Assembly (NCBI GenBank): GCA_006538405.1
Contig: BJKQ01000003.1
Coordinates: 2,852,001 to 2,916,000, forward strand
Length of the DNA stretch: 64,000 nucleotides
Direction: 5' to 3'
DNA from: Hansfordia pulvinata
Lineage: Eukaryota; Ascomycota; Sordariomycetes; Xylariales
Made by a program: the position numbers and the translations under genes. The notes beneath the pieces were generated by a model that searched no databases, was not told where the DNA came from, and saw nothing but the letters and a program-made list of their open reading frames with translations. Below, piece by piece: positions 37,089-48,387 of the stretch. Every line of letters begins with the position of its first letter. The first letter of the stretch is position 1.

Positions 37089-39197
37089 GTTACGGATAGG
37101 CTGCCAGCTCTCCAGCCTTTAGGCATTTTGATATTTTCGTCCATTTTATCAGCTCCGATTGCTCTCACCCCGGTGCTTGCACGAGGGTTCCGCGGGTTGC
37201 CGCATGGACCCTCGCTTCTTGGGGCATCTCACGGGACTCTGCTTTCATGGCTTTTCCAAAGAATATTGCCCTTTCCTTACCTGACTTGTTCCTGGAAACC
37301 GCCGATAACGAGTACAGTAAATCAGTCTGGTCAACGTCCCAAAGGTCACTCTGGGTTAAAAACGGACATGACCTGCCTGGGTCTCTGTCCATCTGTTTGT
37401 ACTAACTTGGGGCCTACTACTTGGTACGCTTGGCCATGTCTCCCTTCTGTTCATCACGCGACCACAGCGACCTGCGCCCCCCGCCAGGTCACCAGACACT
37501 GCGGTCGTTGGCGCTCCCGGAGAGTTCGCCCTAAAGGAGCCGTCTCCGACCAGGAGATCCGCAACACTGACGATCAGCTACTGATACACGTACGAGTACG
37601 TGCAAACACTCGCCATTGCGCCGTTGACTTTACGGCACGGCATGCTGACTGGCCGAGGGTCGCATTTGGGCCAGCTCGCAAAAGGGACCGTCGTGCTTGC
37701 CCGCAGCCTTCCTACGAGTCGGAGCCCCGCCAGAGGGAGACAGAGCCCGAGCCCGGGCCTTGAGTCATACCAAAAGACCGGCGCGGCCTGTCATCCATGG
37801 CCCCTCCGCTCAGCCCAGTGGTGGTGGCCAGACGTGCCACCGAGCCCGGTAGACGGCTGGCTCGCATGTCGTACGTCTTTGACACTCGTATGTGTTCACA
37901 TGGTCCCATTCTCCAAGCGTCGCCGTCGTGCCGACCATTGCGCTTTGAGCCGACTGAAGCAAGCAACCGCAGCAGCCTGGCCTAGTGGCTTGCCAGCCAG
38001 ATGCGAGCATTGCTTTTGAGTGGCATCGATGGGTGAGCTTCCGAGGGCCTGAGTAAATAGGTAGTCCAGGCTGGCCAGCTTGCTAAAGGACACGGTAACG
38101 TTGACAGCCCCTGTATGAGTCTATTTCACTGTCTGCGACGAGATGCCGTGCCGGTTCTCTTTGGTTCCATTCTTACATCTGGCTCGTGCACCGGCGAGCT
38201 CAAGACGCAGCACCTCGCAGGAAACCCTAGGTAGTTTATCAATAATACCTCTCGTCTGATAGGTTGGTCTGAGACCTGGCTTGACAGCACTCAACATACG
38301 TAACTCAATCGCATCGCGCTTGGGAAGACTGTCTGAGTTCCCAGCCCAAACCTACCTACCTGGCGCCCGTGCCCAGGAGGCGTTTGATAGCAAGCCTCAA
38401 TCAGCGCTCCGCTAGGATGTAAAATAGCTAACAATCGTGCAAAGGAAGTCTGATGACCGTGGTAACGACCGCTCGCGTCGTTCTCCGACAGGGACTCGAC
38501 ACGAGCAGCAAAGGCACTACCAAAGCACGGACCGGCAATCCGCGGAGGCCGAGTTCAACAGCTCTGCGGGCTGGCTTCCAGCCATTTGAAGGGCACCACA
38601 GTACTGAATACGCGTACTCGTACCTCCAATGTACCCACAGCTCATATTGTACTTACGGGCGATGCTTGCGAAAACCGGAGTACGAGTGCGACCAAAACCG
38701 TATAAGGTGGACGGACCGCACGGCGTCTGTACCTGACGGAGCATCGCGCCCAGACCGGGCTCCGGTACTTGGATGTGGGTGTGAAGGAGGTGAATCTTCA
38801 AGTACCTGCACCCTTCAAACGCGCAGAGCCGCATTATCGAAAAAAAATCTTGGTCGCCAGTCTGACGAGCTGATCGATATTCACATGACGCGCACCTTGG
38901 CGCGTCACCGCCCCCTCTGATATTCCAGCCACTCATTCTCTGTTCCACGACGCACACCTACAAAAACCCCAACTCTGCATCTGCCGACGTGACAACCGCA
39001 GCGCGGCTGAAAAAAGCGAGCAAAAAGCCCGGTCGAAGGTTGAGTGATACCCGGTTATCTTCTACGACGTTGCACAAACCTTAGTCTCGTTCTCGACGAC
39101 GACAACAAGACAAGATAGCATCTCGTGCGGCTGCCGTATTTATTTGCCCATCCAAGTTCGCCCAGCGCATACGGCTTGCTGCTGTGGTCCGGCGTTC
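37089..39197. other. Region between island and AIR-type gene, no supportable gene
   Basis: Normal GC-rich sequence resumes abruptly. A 211-codon plus-strand frame at 37128-37763 begins with a weakly hydrophobic stretch but has no domain, odd composition and no family I know, so I do not call it. GTACGAGTAC occurs at 37590-37599 and GTACTCGTAC at 38614-38623. The last few hundred bases presumably contain the promoter and 5' leader of the downstream gene. Confidence 0.55.
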
Positions 39198-41390
39198 ATG
39201 GGCGACACAAGCCAGCCGCCAGCCGGCCCGCACGAGTCGGCCCATGCCCCGAACCCCCCGGCTCGCAAACGGTCACGCGATTATGGCGCCGAGCTGAAAG
39301 GTCTGACGGATGATGAGGACAATCAGCCCCCCTCGCCTGCGCTTAAGAGGCAGAGGGTGCGCCAGTCGGACGATGAGGACGACGAGGGTGAGGGTGCGGG
39401 CAAGAACGGCGAGATCGGCCAAGGCGGCGACGATGATGCCTCATCAGATGCGAGTCTGGACGACGGTGAGATTGTCGAGTCCACGCCGTCTTCACCGGAC
39501 GCCAAATCCCAGCCACCATTGAATGGCTCTGCTCTGCATGAAAGTGATGGAGGGGGCACGACGACATCAATCGAGGAGTCGTCCGGGGCTAGCGCCGACA
39601 CAGGATCACACCCTGCTCAGTCTCTGGCTCCCGGATACAATCAAGGCATCAGCCTTGGCTCACGCCTGGCGTTCAATAAAACAGCCAAGAACCCATTCCC
39701 ATCGATGAAGCAAGCGCAGACACCCAGCCAGGACGCGCCTGCACGCTCCCCACCAAACTTTGCAGGCCGCGAAGCTACAGGAAGTGAGGACGGCCAGGTC
39801 GCGGAAGATGAGGAAGAAGCCCATACCGGCCGCGGTCGTCCCTCCGTGACATCTTCCTCCGCCGTTTCCCGGGACTCGACCGCGCCACCCTCCTCTGAAC
39901 CGTCAACCTTTCGCTCAGAAAAGCTGAATTGGACAATACCACGTGTTCAAGCCACTGAAGTCCCCGATTCCGACATCGCGCACGACTCTTCCTTCTGGAA
40001 GGACAAGCTGCCTTCCTGGATCGGCGCGCTCATGAACGCTAACGACCCAAAGCAGAGGGAACGGCTCACAGCTGCCGTCGTCAAGGTCGGCATCGAAGTC
40101 TACACTCGTGCCAAGGCTGGCTACATCACCGGTAGCAAGAAGCACAAGAAAATGACCAAGGCGGCGGCCTTGGCTTCCCTCAGCGAACTCGGCAAGAGAG
40201 GAATCACAGAGCGCATTGCGAAAGCCAAGCAGATGTCCATGAACGACCATGACGCCCGGGAGGCGCTTGACGCAGATGACCCGGCAGACACGGAGCAGAC
40301 CGGTTTTGTGATCGACACCAGTGCTGCAAGCATCTCTGCGAATACGTCTCCTGACCAGGGACCTGATAGCCATGACTTGGCCTTGCAGCAACGGTATTTT
40401 CCGGGGGCTGACGATCGGTCTGTTTTGTGCATGTTCTGTGGCAGACAAGGACACCGCCGCAGTAATTGCCCTTCACGGACGTGCGCATCTTGCGGGGCAG
40501 AAGACCACAGCATGGTCGGCTGCCCCTCAAACAGGAGGTGCAAGAAGTGTGGCCAGTCTGGCCACGAGACGGCTAGCTGCAAGGAAAAGTTGTCGTTGGC
40601 TGCTGAAGAGCGAGACCCATGTGCTTACTGTGGAGGGGGCCATATCGAGGAGGACTGCTCGACGATTTGGGACGGCACCCTGGAGCCGCCGCCGGTCGTG
40701 CGCAAGGTGCAAGCGATTCCGGCCTTCTGCTGCAGCTGCGGCGCCGAGGGCCACTATGGCGCCGAGTGTGCTCTGTCGGGCAATGACAATAGGGGAGGGC
40801 CGCGTGTAGCCCACAACACCTGGACCACGGCGAACCGCGACCGTTACGTTGACCCGTCGAGCGCCGACGTGGCCATCGGGTACGCCGGCGTCGACATGGC
40901 AAGCGTGCTGGACCTGCCAAGCGGCTCCGTGGCGCCGCCCACGCACGCCCAGGGGCGTGGGCGCACGGGCACACACACGCACTTCGTGTCGAGCGACGAG
41001 TCGGACGACGAGTTCATCAAGCAGCCCATCCGCAAGCCCGGGCAGGGCGCGGGCGCAGGCGCGGGCGAGATTCGCATTTCTAGCAACATTGCGAGTAACA
41101 ACCGGGCCCCTCCGCGCCCGGCCCGTAACGGCAACAGGGGCGGCCGTCGGAACTCGCCGCCGCCGCCGCCGCCGCCCTCGGGTTCCTGGCGACCCCCACT
41201 GCCGCCCGGTCCTCCACCTCCGCCGATGCGCGGCGGCGAGCGCGTCCTGCAGCATGCGCCGCCCGGTAGCCTCCCGGCGCGTCCTGGCTCGTTCGACCAA
41301 GGCGGCCGCGGCGGCGGGCGAGGTGCTGGTCGTGGAGGAGGTGGTGGAAGGGGACGCGGAAGGGGGCGTGGAAGAGGTGGCGGTAGGTGA
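39198..41390 (+). CDS. AIR1: AIR1/AIR2-type zinc-knuckle protein (TRAMP complex RNA-binding subunit), 730 aa
   Basis: Air proteins carry the RNA-binding zinc knuckles of the nuclear TRAMP complex (Trf4/5 poly(A) polymerase, Air1/2, Mtr4), which tags aberrant RNAs for exosome decay. This intronless frame starts at the first ATG (39198). The open frame extends upstream to 39144 without an ATG. Residues 1-280 are acidic and Ser/Pro-rich, and low in complexity. Five CCHC knuckles lie at about residues 411-524 (40428-40767): CMFCGRQGHRRSNC, CASCGAEDHSMVGC, CKKCGQSGHETASC, CAYCGGGHIEEDC and CCSCGAEGHYGAEC. Five in a row is the Air signature. The fourth is one residue short between its second Cys and His. 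The C-terminus is Pro-rich, then Gly/Arg-rich (RGG-like), a common RNA-binding tail. The protein is longer than yeast Air1/2, mostly through disordered ends. Its role in TRAMP is inferred from the family. Confidence 0.85.
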   Translation: MGDTSQPPAGPHESAHAPNPPARKRSRDYGAELKGLTDDEDNQPPSPALKRQRVRQSDDEDDEGEGAGKNGEIGQGGDDDASSDASLDDGEIVESTPSSPDAKSQPPLNGSALHESDGGGTTTSIEESSGASADTGSHPAQSLAPGYNQGISLGSRLAFNKTAKNPFPSMKQAQTPSQDAPARSPPNFAGREATGSEDGQVAEDEEEAHTGRGRPSVTSSSAVSRDSTAPPSSEPSTFRSEKLNWTIPRVQATEVPDSDIAHDSSFWKDKLPSWIGALMNANDPKQRERLTAAVVKVGIEVYTRAKAGYITGSKKHKKMTKAAALASLSELGKRGITERIAKAKQMSMNDHDAREALDADDPADTEQTGFVIDTSAASISANTSPDQGPDSHDLALQQRYFPGADDRSVLCMFCGRQGHRRSNCPSRTCASCGAEDHSMVGCPSNRRCKKCGQSGHETASCKEKLSLAAEERDPCAYCGGGHIEEDCSTIWDGTLEPPPVVRKVQAIPAFCCSCGAEGHYGAECALSGNDNRGGPRVAHNTWTTANRDRYVDPSSADVAIGYAGVDMASVLDLPSGSVAPPTHAQGRGRTGTHTHFVSSDESDDEFIKQPIRKPGQGAGAGAGEIRISSNIASNNRAPPRPARNGNRGGRRNSPPPPPPPSGSWRPPLPPGPPPPPMRGGERVLQHAPPGSLPARPGSFDQGGRGGGRGAGRGGGGGRGRGRGRGRGGGR

Positions 41391-43795
41391 TTGTCCGCGC
41401 GCCACGAGTACGTATGAATATGGACGGTGAAGGGACTCGGAGCGCTTATGCAAATACGAGACAGCATACAGTATTGATTTTTTCCATTGAAAATTCAGCA
41501 GAGTATTTCTGATATTCTGGCTGGGCACTAGTGTTCACGAAATGAAGTCAACTCTCAATACTGCTGGTCGAGTTGTCTCGAGACTTGATCGTAACGTGAC
41601 GCTGGCGTACGGAGTCTTGTATCGCTTCACGAGTAGTGTCTCTGCGACCACTCACGCGAAGGCAACGAGCATGGCCAAAAGTCAACAATCGCGCTCAATG
41701 GGGAACCCCGAGGCCAGGGGAGTCTGCTAGAGGTAGTGCTAGAGGCTTCAAGGGAGGCACGAATGTGAAACAGGCATCACGGCTCATTGAACGGCTCCGG
41801 CGCTTATGATCATCATCCCTTGAAGACTTGGAGATTCGATATTACAATAAAAGAGACAGGTACCCGTAGATGAACATGGCCTCGGGGTTGGTTCGACAAG
41901 ATTGTTCCCAGCTAAGAACGCAAATTGCACAGCCAGGAGCAAGGAGTCTATTATGAATAGCCTTCATTGCCATCCACCTTGATTAGAGGATTGCCTTGGT
42001 AATAAACGTGCTGCGAGGTACCAACTAGGGCTGGATGGGAGTAATAATAAGGCATGCAGAGACGCGCCACGACGGCTGTGCCTCGGAGAGCGACGGGACG
42101 CCGGGTGGCCGGGTAGCGGGCCCGAACGCCCGCCGGCGACTTGCAACGGTGACGTACATGGCGATGAGACGGATTAAGTAATATCACGGGATGATGAGCT
42201 GCATATAGACTAGCGCCGGCGGGCTGACTTTTCCGGTCATCGGCAGCGACACGACATTTGAAGATGATATATGCAACAAAAATTACCCGTACGTGTATTT
42301 CGGTGAACTGTCTGCGACGAACCAGGTATCAGGATTGGTCACGCGTTCGCAATCGTGTGCTTGAACCTAGCCGCAGCTAGTTCAAGTGGCTGCACCTTGG
42401 GCAATGGATACGAGTTCGGAAATCGGTATCAACAAAACTCAAGCGTCTCTGATGAGAGCGAGGGTGCGCCGAAATTCTGTGGGTCGGGGCTCATTTTCGA
42501 TTATTGCCTAGATGCACCTGGTTATTCTCCCGGCTGCCCGCTCGGTGCGCCCGGCGTTGGTTGCTTTTGTCCTCGCCACTGCCCTCCACCACCGCCGCCG
42601 CCGTCCTCCGCCATCGTCGTCTTCATCTGGACTCCATCTACGAAACCACGCCGGCAATAAACCCCCTTCGAGCTTCGGACATCCACCCGTGCCCAGTAAT
42701 TACTCGGTAACCTGCCAGGGCACTCGACCAACCAGTCGGCCTACCAATCCGCCCTTACCTTCGCCGAGGCGAGTAGAGACAAAGACGCACAACCTATTGC
42801 AGCAGCAGGCGCTCTTGAACGTCTGAGTCGCATGCAGGTGCAGCCCAGGGTTCTTCCTTTTTGATAGCTTCATTGTATGTACGAGTATCCTCATCATCGT
42901 CACGGGTGGGCACATTTTCCCCGTCTTTCTCTTTGCTTGTCCTTTTCAGCTTCTTCTTCCCTTCCCAGCACTCGCATCGGATACCCATGACCCGGTTAGA
43001 ACGGACTTGCACGTTGAATGTATATCTCAACTCTATCGTGTCCAACCTATCAAAATCCAATCACCCACCCAAACCCATGCCTTGTCCAGATCCATTCTTT
43101 CTGAGCTTGCACGGCCGGGCTGACCCATCGCACCTCCCACGGCCCTTTCTGCGCTAGACTAACCAAACCAGACCACTCGCAGGTTAAATCGACCCTGCCC
43201 AGACGCAGGTATCGACCCGCACTGGCTGGGTGGTGAGATACCTGAACGGGCCTGACTGCTCGGCCTCGCCCACTCGGTCGTCTCCATCCACCTTCAGCCG
43301 GACCTGCTATCCAATCACCGTGCCACCCTCTCTTCCATCTCTCCGCCCCATCCACGTCGACGGCGCTGTTGTCGTCGCCGCCGCTGTCGCTTTTCTCTTT
43401 TTTCCCGCCATTTCCCTTGGCCTCCTCCTCACTCTCATACTCTGCCAAGTACCTCCCAAACCGAAACTGCGGCCTGTTTCCGGTGCGCTCCCTCTGCACG
43501 CGCGCGCGCTCCCTGACGCACACACCACACCCTCCCCCAGTGCCGATATTTTGGCTCCCTTCACGAACCCGTCTCGATTTCATCCCATCTCCGCCCGCGC
43601 CGCGCCCAATCGCCCCGCCTTCACCCAAGCACTCTGCTGTTTTCTCGGCCCCCCTCGCGCACGCGGCAACTTTTCGACGCTGCCACACCATTCCGCAATC
43701 CGCTGCGCCGCTGCCCTCCTCCACTCCGGCCACCCCGCGCTTTCGACGCCTCGATAGATAGCTGCGGCGGTCATCTTCCCCCCCAAGCCGGCAAG
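41391..43795. other. Intergenic region and UBP3 5' leader, no supportable gene
   Basis: 2.4 kb with no convincing gene. The second half (about 42850-43795) is pyrimidine-rich on the plus strand, typical of a fungal promoter and 5' leader, and a 227-codon antisense frame there (43050-43733) is its shadow. A GTACGAGTA word lies near 42880. I see no clear TATA or other site worth calling. Confidence 0.55.
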
Positions 43796-46700
43796 ATGAA
43801 CGGTCCTCATCTGCCGGCTGGGCAGCCCATGCCGGGAGGCGTGGTTAACGGCTCTGTAGCCGCAGCCTCACCCCTGCCACCCCACGCTGCCATACCCGGC
43901 CCTGTCGATATGGCCTCGCCGCCGCACCACGCCGGTCACAACCCTCACAACCCCCACCCACGTGGTGGCGGCAACAACAGTGGCGGGGGCAGAAGAAGAG
44001 GCCCCTACGTTCCCCACCACCACCATCAGCAGCATCAACATCAGCAGCAGCAGCAGCAGCAGCAGCAACAACACTACCAGCAGCCGTACCAACAGCACTA
44101 CCAATATCAGCCCTCGCACATGCAGCACATGGGCTACTCCGGCTACATGAACCCCTACGCCCCGAGTTACTTCCCCCAGGCAGCTACCCATTACCCGAAT
44201 AATGTTATGCATGGCATGCCCTACGGAATGCCCTACGGCAATCCCTACCCTCACCAGTCTTCTCCGGCTTATCAGCAGCCTGCGCGTCCCGTTGTCGTTC
44301 ACTCGACCCCCCAGCCCGCTCCTCACCCCTACGCCAGACCTCCACCTTCCGCTCAACAGCCGCAGCCGCCTCCCGTCGTCTCTTCTTCTCCGGCTCTGGC
44401 CCCTATACCGCCCCCCGCTGTTGCGCCTGGGGGAGTCCCGGTCCCCGCCCCCGTCCCCGCCCCGGTTCCCGCTGCTCCTATTCCCGCACTTGTCCCGGCG
44501 CCAATGCCTGCCGTCGCTCCGACTCCTGCTGCTGCTCCGCCGGCGGTGCCAGTCCCTCAGACCCCCTCATCAACTCAATCTCCACGACCAGCTCCCTCTC
44601 AGTCCACGCCCCCAACTCCCTTTACCGGAGCTTCGGCCACTCCCGCTGAACCTGAGATGACCCCATCGCCCGAGGCTTCATTCAAATATCCTGTAAGTCC
44701 CATTATTACTCCACGGGATTCTTGGTACTGATGCGTGTATCAGCTTCCCTGGTACTCCCATTCCGACCAGCCCTGGCCTGCCAGAACTACCAAGCAAAAA
44801 CGTGGCCCACGACCCATCGTTTCTCAGATCGGGTCTGTTGAGTTCCCCCCTAACCAACTGGCTGGGAACAGCGCAGAGGCCTCGGTTGGCGATTCCGGCG
44901 TGAGATCTGCTGAGTCCCCCAACACCAAGGCCGACACTGCCAGTACACCGGTTTTGAAGACCGCTGGCGAACAGTCAGCTTCGCGTACCTCTCCAGCAGT
45001 CTCTGTCGCAGCCAGCAAGCCCGTCTCACGCCCTGCTGTACCGGCTGTTCCCGCGGTACCGGCAACCCGAAAGTCGGAGACGAAAGGGCCCGTGAATGAG
45101 TCTGGTGCTGAGTTGCCCGCCGCGAAGGAAGCCACTGCTAGCGCCACGGAGAAGGACTCCAACGAGAAAACCGAAACGCAGCCAGCGCCTGTAAAGGCTG
45201 CGCCCAAGACTTGGTCTGGTCTGTTCGCACAGAAAGCCGCCGCCGCCCCCGTCACTCCTTCTCGGGCGTCTGCGGACTCTGTCGCGACTCCGGCAGTCAA
45301 CGGTAGCGACGCTCCGGCCCCATCAGTTCAAGAGAACGGCACCCCGATTGGTGGCAGCTTTACTAAAGCCAATGCCAGCTCATTAGCTGAGGCTCTTCGC
45401 ACATTCCGCGTCGGAGGCGCGCAGAAGCTTGCATTCCTGGAGCCTAGAGGGTTGATTAACACTGGCAATATGTGCTATATGAATTCGGTCAGTGTTGGTC
45501 CGAATACCTCGACTATGAGACAGCGTTGACACGTCCCAGGTCCTGCAAGTGCTTATCTTCTGCACCCCCTTCTACGAATTTCTCGACCAGATCAATAAAA
45601 AGGCCACTCACACGTTCAAGAGCGAGACGCCCCTCATTGATGCGATGTAAGTCGATTTACGCGGCATGGTGCCCAATTACTTGAGCTCACGTATTACAGG
45701 GTCATGTTCATGTGCGAATACAAGATAATCGACTCGGCCGTGTCGGTAGACCAGCTTCGCAGAAGGTTGAAGACGGAGGAGCTGGAGCAGTACGGGGAGC
45801 CCTTCACCCCGGAATTTGTGTACAACGCCCTGAGGACTCTTCCACGATTCGCCAGCATGAGGGTAAGTAACCTGCCAGATCGAGAGGGCGCTGTTTCTGA
45901 CTCCTTTCTCTGCTGTGTAGCGCGGACATCAACAAGATGCGGAGGAATTCCTAGGCTTCTTACTAGAAGCCCTTCAGGATGAATGCGCCACCGTCATGCG
46001 CCATCTGCCCGACTCGACTGCCGCTGCCTCAAATGAGGCCCCTGCAGCCTCGTCGCCTACCAGTGATGCTGGTGCCAACGACCAGTGGCTTGAGGTTGGA
46101 AGGCGTCAACGCGCCGCCGTGACTCGCTCGTCTGGGCACTCAGCTGGGTCATCGCCCATCACTCAAATCTTCGGGGGACAGCTGCGATCGGAGTTGAGAG
46201 TATCTGGACTCAAGGACTCTGTCACTTTGGAACCGTTCCAGCCTCTCCAGCTTGATATCGGATCTCCGCAGGTGAACAACATTGTCGACGCGTTGAAGGG
46301 TCTAACACAGCCCGAAACCTTGCACGGCGATTTCGGATCCCCTCGAGGCAAGGACGCCGTGGCCACAAAGCAGGTTTTCATCGAATCGCTTCCTCCAGTG
46401 CTGATTCTTCATTTGAAGCGTTTTCAGTTCGATGCTGCCGGAACTGGAACTGTGAAGATCTGGAAGAAGATTGGCTATCCACTGGAGTTGGAACTGCCCA
46501 AGGAGATTCTGTCCCGTCAGAAGCGAAACGCAATTACGGCTGAAGGCTCCGGTCCTCCCAAGTACAGACTGATGGCCGCAGTCTACCACCATGGCAAGAA
46601 CGCCAGTGGTGGCCACTATACTGTGGATCTCAGACGCCAGGATGGCCGTGAATGGATCCGCATGGACGACACTATCATTCGCCGGGTGCGGAGCGAAGAC

Positions 46701-46979
46701 GTTGCCGAAGGCGGGGTTGAGGAGTCCAAATCCAACGGCTCCAAGGACAAGAAAGAAGCACCCGGCAGCAATGCGAACAGATTCGAGGGTATCGGTGATG
46801 ATGACTCGGGCGAAGATGAGGGCTGGAACCAAGTCAGCTCACCAGCGAATGGTGCCAAGAGATGGAGCAGCGTGGCCAATGGCGCCACGAACGGCCACGC
46901 TGCGCACAAGGCGGCCCCCGCCAAAGAAGGTATCAACCACAACAAGGTAGCTTACCTACTGTTTTATCAGAGGGTCTGA
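43796..46979 (+). CDS. UBP3: Ubiquitin C-terminal hydrolase, UBP3/USP10 type, 989 aa
   Basis: This is a USP-family cysteine protease that removes ubiquitin. Yeast Ubp3 acts with the cofactor Bre5 in ER-Golgi transport and ribophagy. Exons are 43796-44692, 44744-45487, 45540-45646, 45700-45862 and 45921-46979. All four introns are 51-58 bp and GT-AG, and the joined 2,970 nt has no stop. Residues 1-300 are Pro/Gln-rich with a polyglutamine tract (about residue 82-95). The catalytic domain starts after LAEALRTFR with the Cys box GLINTGNMCYMNS (Cys543). Then come PLIDAM, the QQDAEEFLGFLLE box and LILHLKRFQFD. The His box is YHHGKNASGGHYT (His869), followed by W-I-R-M-D-D (Asp886/887), and the protein ends KVAYLLFYQRV. 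The Cys box is split from VLQV by an intron. All catalytic residues are present. A low-complexity insert of about 65 residues lies between the QQDAEEF box and the LKRF motif. The start has a good purine context (AAGATGA). The USP family is certain; the Ubp3 subfamily is very likely. Confidence 0.93.
44036..44100 (+). repeat. CAG/CAA repeat coding polyglutamine in UBP3
   Basis: A CAG/CAA-rich run codes a Gln/His tract in the disordered N-terminus of the deubiquitinase. It is expected to vary in length between strains. Confidence 0.85.
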
Positions 46980-48387
46980 GAACCTGATGGGGGCTTGCTA
47001 ATATGGTCAAAATCTGGCTGGCCTGTGTCTTGCCTTCCAACATTGGACGATGGGCGACGCATGGCAGCATGAAACGGCGGAGAGGAACGCAAGCGCGAGC
47101 GCGAACTCGATCACGATACATCATATGCATCGGCATATTCATGCCGATGCACGAAGATGAACGTGCCAACGCGATCTACGCATTGGTCTGCGGTGTTGCC
47201 GCAACTGCTGGTTCCTCATTCAAGGCAGAGCTCAATGTCCATTCCATTGTCTCGAGGTGGCTAGGCAACGCTAAGGAGAAGTACGAGCCGGGCCTCTGAG
47301 CTTTTCATGTGCAGCATATGCCTTGGGCTTGGATGGACAAGACCACGCGCAGTCGTGTGTATGAGCTCCAAGGAATCTCAAAACCCGACACGAATGATGC
47401 CAATTCTGGACCTGGAGCTGTTGCGGCAGCAACAAAAGGAGGAACAAAAGTTGATACCCTGTGACGAATATTTGCAGCATGATACCATCGCGAGGTTGTC
47501 GCTGGTATACTGCAAAGCAGCTGGAACCTGCGAGATTCTGGCCCAGTATACTATATGTTGCTGCCGGTCCAAGAGTTTTGGTCCCCACGAAGTCCGGCAG
47601 GGCCTGTTGAAGCAGGCCTGGCTTGCATTACACTCAACACCCACCCACACACCCACCCCCTACTATCACCATGAATCACTCGTCCCCCGGTCCCGTTGCC
47701 CCTTCCTGTGATCCCCCCAACAACTGCCCCAACCTCTGCGCATCAGATGAAGCCTACATCGAGAATAACACCAGCGCTGTGGAGATGGCCACCCAGGGAT
47801 CGGTTGTTGACGTCGGGTTTGAGGTGGGCTCTGATCTGGTGTCGATCTACCCAGCCAACTCAAAATCAAAAGTCTTCTGTTTAAAAGAGCATCTTGCATG
47901 TGCATTGAGCTGTATTGTTTGTGACTGTAGCATCGTAGTCTGTAAAAGCGGCCCCAGCCACGGGGTAAAATAGGCGAAGCAAGCACACGACTAATGGGTT
48001 TGATATGGTCAAGGGGAAATTAGGCGAGTACCCAACACCAAATGTACTATAGCATCAACGCCAGGGTAAACCCCCTCTGCCTTATCTGGGGGCCGTGTAG
48101 CTAGAAGCACCCTCAATCCCGGGGAGCAGAGACGCTTCTTCTAAATCGAACTGCAGTCGTGCTATTTCAGCTCCGATGCGCCGGCCGAGTTTTGAAAGAG
48201 TAATATCGCTCGCTCTCTAACAAGCAACATGCCGTGGCAAGCGACCAGATTCTAGCCTAAACAACCACTACTTCTTTCTCTCGTCACGTGCGTGATTGTA
48301 CTGTTCAGCAAGCCGTCAGGGTCCCGCACCCTTCCACAATCGCCGTTCCGGCGCGACAGGCAAGAGCAAAAGCCAATAAGGGGAGAG
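46980..48387. other. Convergent intergenic region between UBP3 and SAE2
   Basis: 1.4 kb between two convergent genes, holding their 3' untranslated regions. Small frames of about 60-130 codons exist on both strands but have no recognisable domain or coding bias. I see nothing further. Confidence 0.6.

Noticed and set aside
37128..37763. A 211-codon plus-strand frame that could suggest a secreted protein
   Set aside because: The N-terminus is only weakly hydrophobic and the rest has unusual Arg/Cys/Trp-rich composition with no domain. There is no intron or conserved word to support it.
40527..41528. A 333-codon minus-strand frame opposite the AIR-type gene
   Set aside because: It is the antisense of the zinc-knuckle and Gly/Arg-rich coding sequence and has no domain of its own.
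43050..43733. A 227-codon minus-strand frame
   Set aside because: It is a Gly/Arg-rich shadow of the pyrimidine-rich UBP3 leader.
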